Assembly (NCBI GenBank): GCA_002292025.1
Contig: DBBC01000001.1
Coordinates: 1 to 5,443, forward strand
Source of the DNA: Firmicutes bacterium UBA994
Lineage (GTDB): Bacteria; Bacillota; UBA994
Direction: 5' to 3'
DNA: 5,443 bases
Shown here piece by piece: positions 4,564 through 5,443 of this stretch. Below the pieces are notes generated by a model. That model ran no database searches. It was not told where the DNA came from and saw only the letters and a list, made by a program, of their open reading frames with translations. The first letter of the stretch is position 1; each line of letters starts with the position of its first letter. Position numbers and translations under genes: made by a program.

Positions 4564-5443
4564 TCAGCACTGTGAATAACGCTTGGTTAATGGCCCACTC
4601 TCCCCCACCCGCACGCTGCGGAGAGTAAGACTCGCCATGCGCCCATGGTCTATCTCTACGCCTAGTCCGGGGCGCTCGCTAAAGACGACTTCGTCGCCTC
4701 GATAGCTGAAGTCACCCACATCTTCTGCAAAGTGATGCGGCCCTACCATTTCGCTGGCACGGATTGCCGGCAGTGCCCTGTGCAGGTGTGCCCCCGCCGC
4801 GCTAGCAATACTCGACTCAAGCATGGAGCCGAGCAACACCTTAACGCCTGCAACTTCAGCCAGAGCAGCGAGTTTCTGCGCCGGCAGAAGCCCACCGCAC
4901 TTCATAAGTTTTATGTTTACCCAATCCACGCCTGTTACTTGCAGTAGGCGCCATAAGTCGCGTCCGCTGCGCACGCCCTCATCCACCATGAGTGCCACGT
5001 CACAACGCTCGCGCACACGCTTTAATCCCTCGTAGTCCCAGCCTTTTACCGGCTGCTCTACCAACTCGATATCATAGTGCGAAATAGCCCGTATCATCTT
5101 AAGCGCGTTATCTGCGGTAGCAAAGCCTTGGTTGGCATCTACCCTGAGGCGCGCTTTCGCGCCTAGAGTGTGCCGCGCAATCTCTACCCGGCGGATGTCG
5201 TCGTTTGGCTCACCCCCTAGTTTGAGTTTGTACTGCCGAAAGCCTAAGGTCTGATATGGAGCCAACGCGCGCGGCATCTCATCCGGTGGAACAATGCTGA
5301 TTACCGCTGGCACAGCTACGCCTTGGCTGTCACCGCCGAGCAATTTATAGAGCGGCACTCCGCAGGCCTTAGCTTTCAAGTCGTGCAGCGCAATATCGAT
5401 GGCGGCTTTAGCGGCATAGGCCCCGTTCACTCGCTCCTCGGCT
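4564..5443 (-). CDS. Enolase-superfamily (MR/MLE) enzyme, dipeptide-epimerase-like; N-terminus outside the window
   Basis: The frame is open to the right edge, so the gene is 5'-truncated by the window; about 290 C-terminal residues are seen and roughly 100, mostly the capping domain, are missing. The barrel catalytic set is complete: KLK (5229-5221, the KxK acid/base pair), D in RVDAN (near 5139), E in ELVEQP (near 5058), D in MVDEG (near 4983), and the opposite-face lysine in NIKLMK (4911-4909), followed by GSMLESS. This arrangement fits 1,1-proton transfer in the muconate lactonizing subgroup, including dipeptide epimerases, N-acylamino acid racemases and o-succinylbenzoate synthases. The KAAIDIALHDLKAK start and MLESS site favour the dipeptide epimerase branch, but the DxD substrate motif expected near the C-terminus of L-Ala-D/L-Glu epimerases reads EMV here. 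The substrate is therefore uncertain. An in-frame GTG at 5430 is judged internal. Confidence 0.88.
   Translation of the reverse strand, partial: AEERVNGAYAAKAAIDIALHDLKAKACGVPLYKLLGGDSQGVAVPAVISIVPPDEMPRALAPYQTLGFRQYKLKLGGEPNDDIRRVEIARHTLGAKARLRVDANQGFATADNALKMIRAISHYDIELVEQPVKGWDYEGLKRVRERCDVALMVDEGVRSGRDLWRLLQVTGVDWVNIKLMKCGGLLPAQKLAALAEVAGVKVLLGSMLESSIASAAGAHLHRALPAIRASEMVGPHHFAEDVGDFSYRGDEVVFSERPGLGVEIDHGRMASLTLRSVRVGESGPLTKRYSQC

Noticed and set aside
5428..5430. GTG as the true start of the MR/MLE gene, with a GAGGAG upstream
   Set aside because: The frame stays open upstream to the window edge with family-like sequence, and enolase-superfamily enzymes need an N-terminal capping domain of about 100 more residues.

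Overview
The window looks like chromosomal DNA from a Bacillota (Firmicutes) bacterium of moderate GC content. The support is indirect: nearly every gene has a strong AGGAGG-type Shine-Dalgarno site, TTG and GTG starts are used freely, and the gene set (a DegV-family lipid-binding protein, a short RtcB, a YcaQ-type glycosylase) is typical of that phylum. No transposase, integrase, CRISPR array, tRNA or rRNA gene is visible.

Layout. Positions 1-55 (minus) hold the first codons of a gene that runs off the left edge. Positions 56-323 have no convincing protein gene, but they carry a plus-strand promoter-like element, a stretch of dense RNA secondary structure with a long loop-to-distal pairing (pseudoknot), and a T-rich terminator-like tail. 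I read this as a stand-alone structured RNA of about 165-170 nt whose family I do not recognise. A small cupin gene (324-689, minus) follows. After a 204-bp gap with some symmetric sequence comes a DegV-family gene (894-1739, plus). Its 3' end overlaps by 75 bp the 3' end of a convergent ycaQ/alkX-type DNA glycosylase gene (1665-2873, minus). Divergent from ycaQ, across a 118-bp promoter region, is rtcB (2992-4113, plus), followed 33 bp later by a small CoA-binding-domain gene (4147-4539, plus) in the same probable operon. Convergent with that pair, 24 bp away, is the 3' part of a mandelate racemase/muconate lactonizing enzyme-family gene (4564 to the right edge, minus), similar to dipeptide epimerases.

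How the genes relate. The only probable operon is rtcB plus the CoA-binding gene. The divergent ycaQ/rtcB pair puts a DNA repair glycosylase next to an RNA repair ligase, but I see no proof of a shared pathway. The DegV protein (fatty-acid binding), the cupin and the enolase-superfamily enzyme are metabolic or housekeeping genes with no evident link to each other. The most unusual item is the putative structured RNA at about 135-306.
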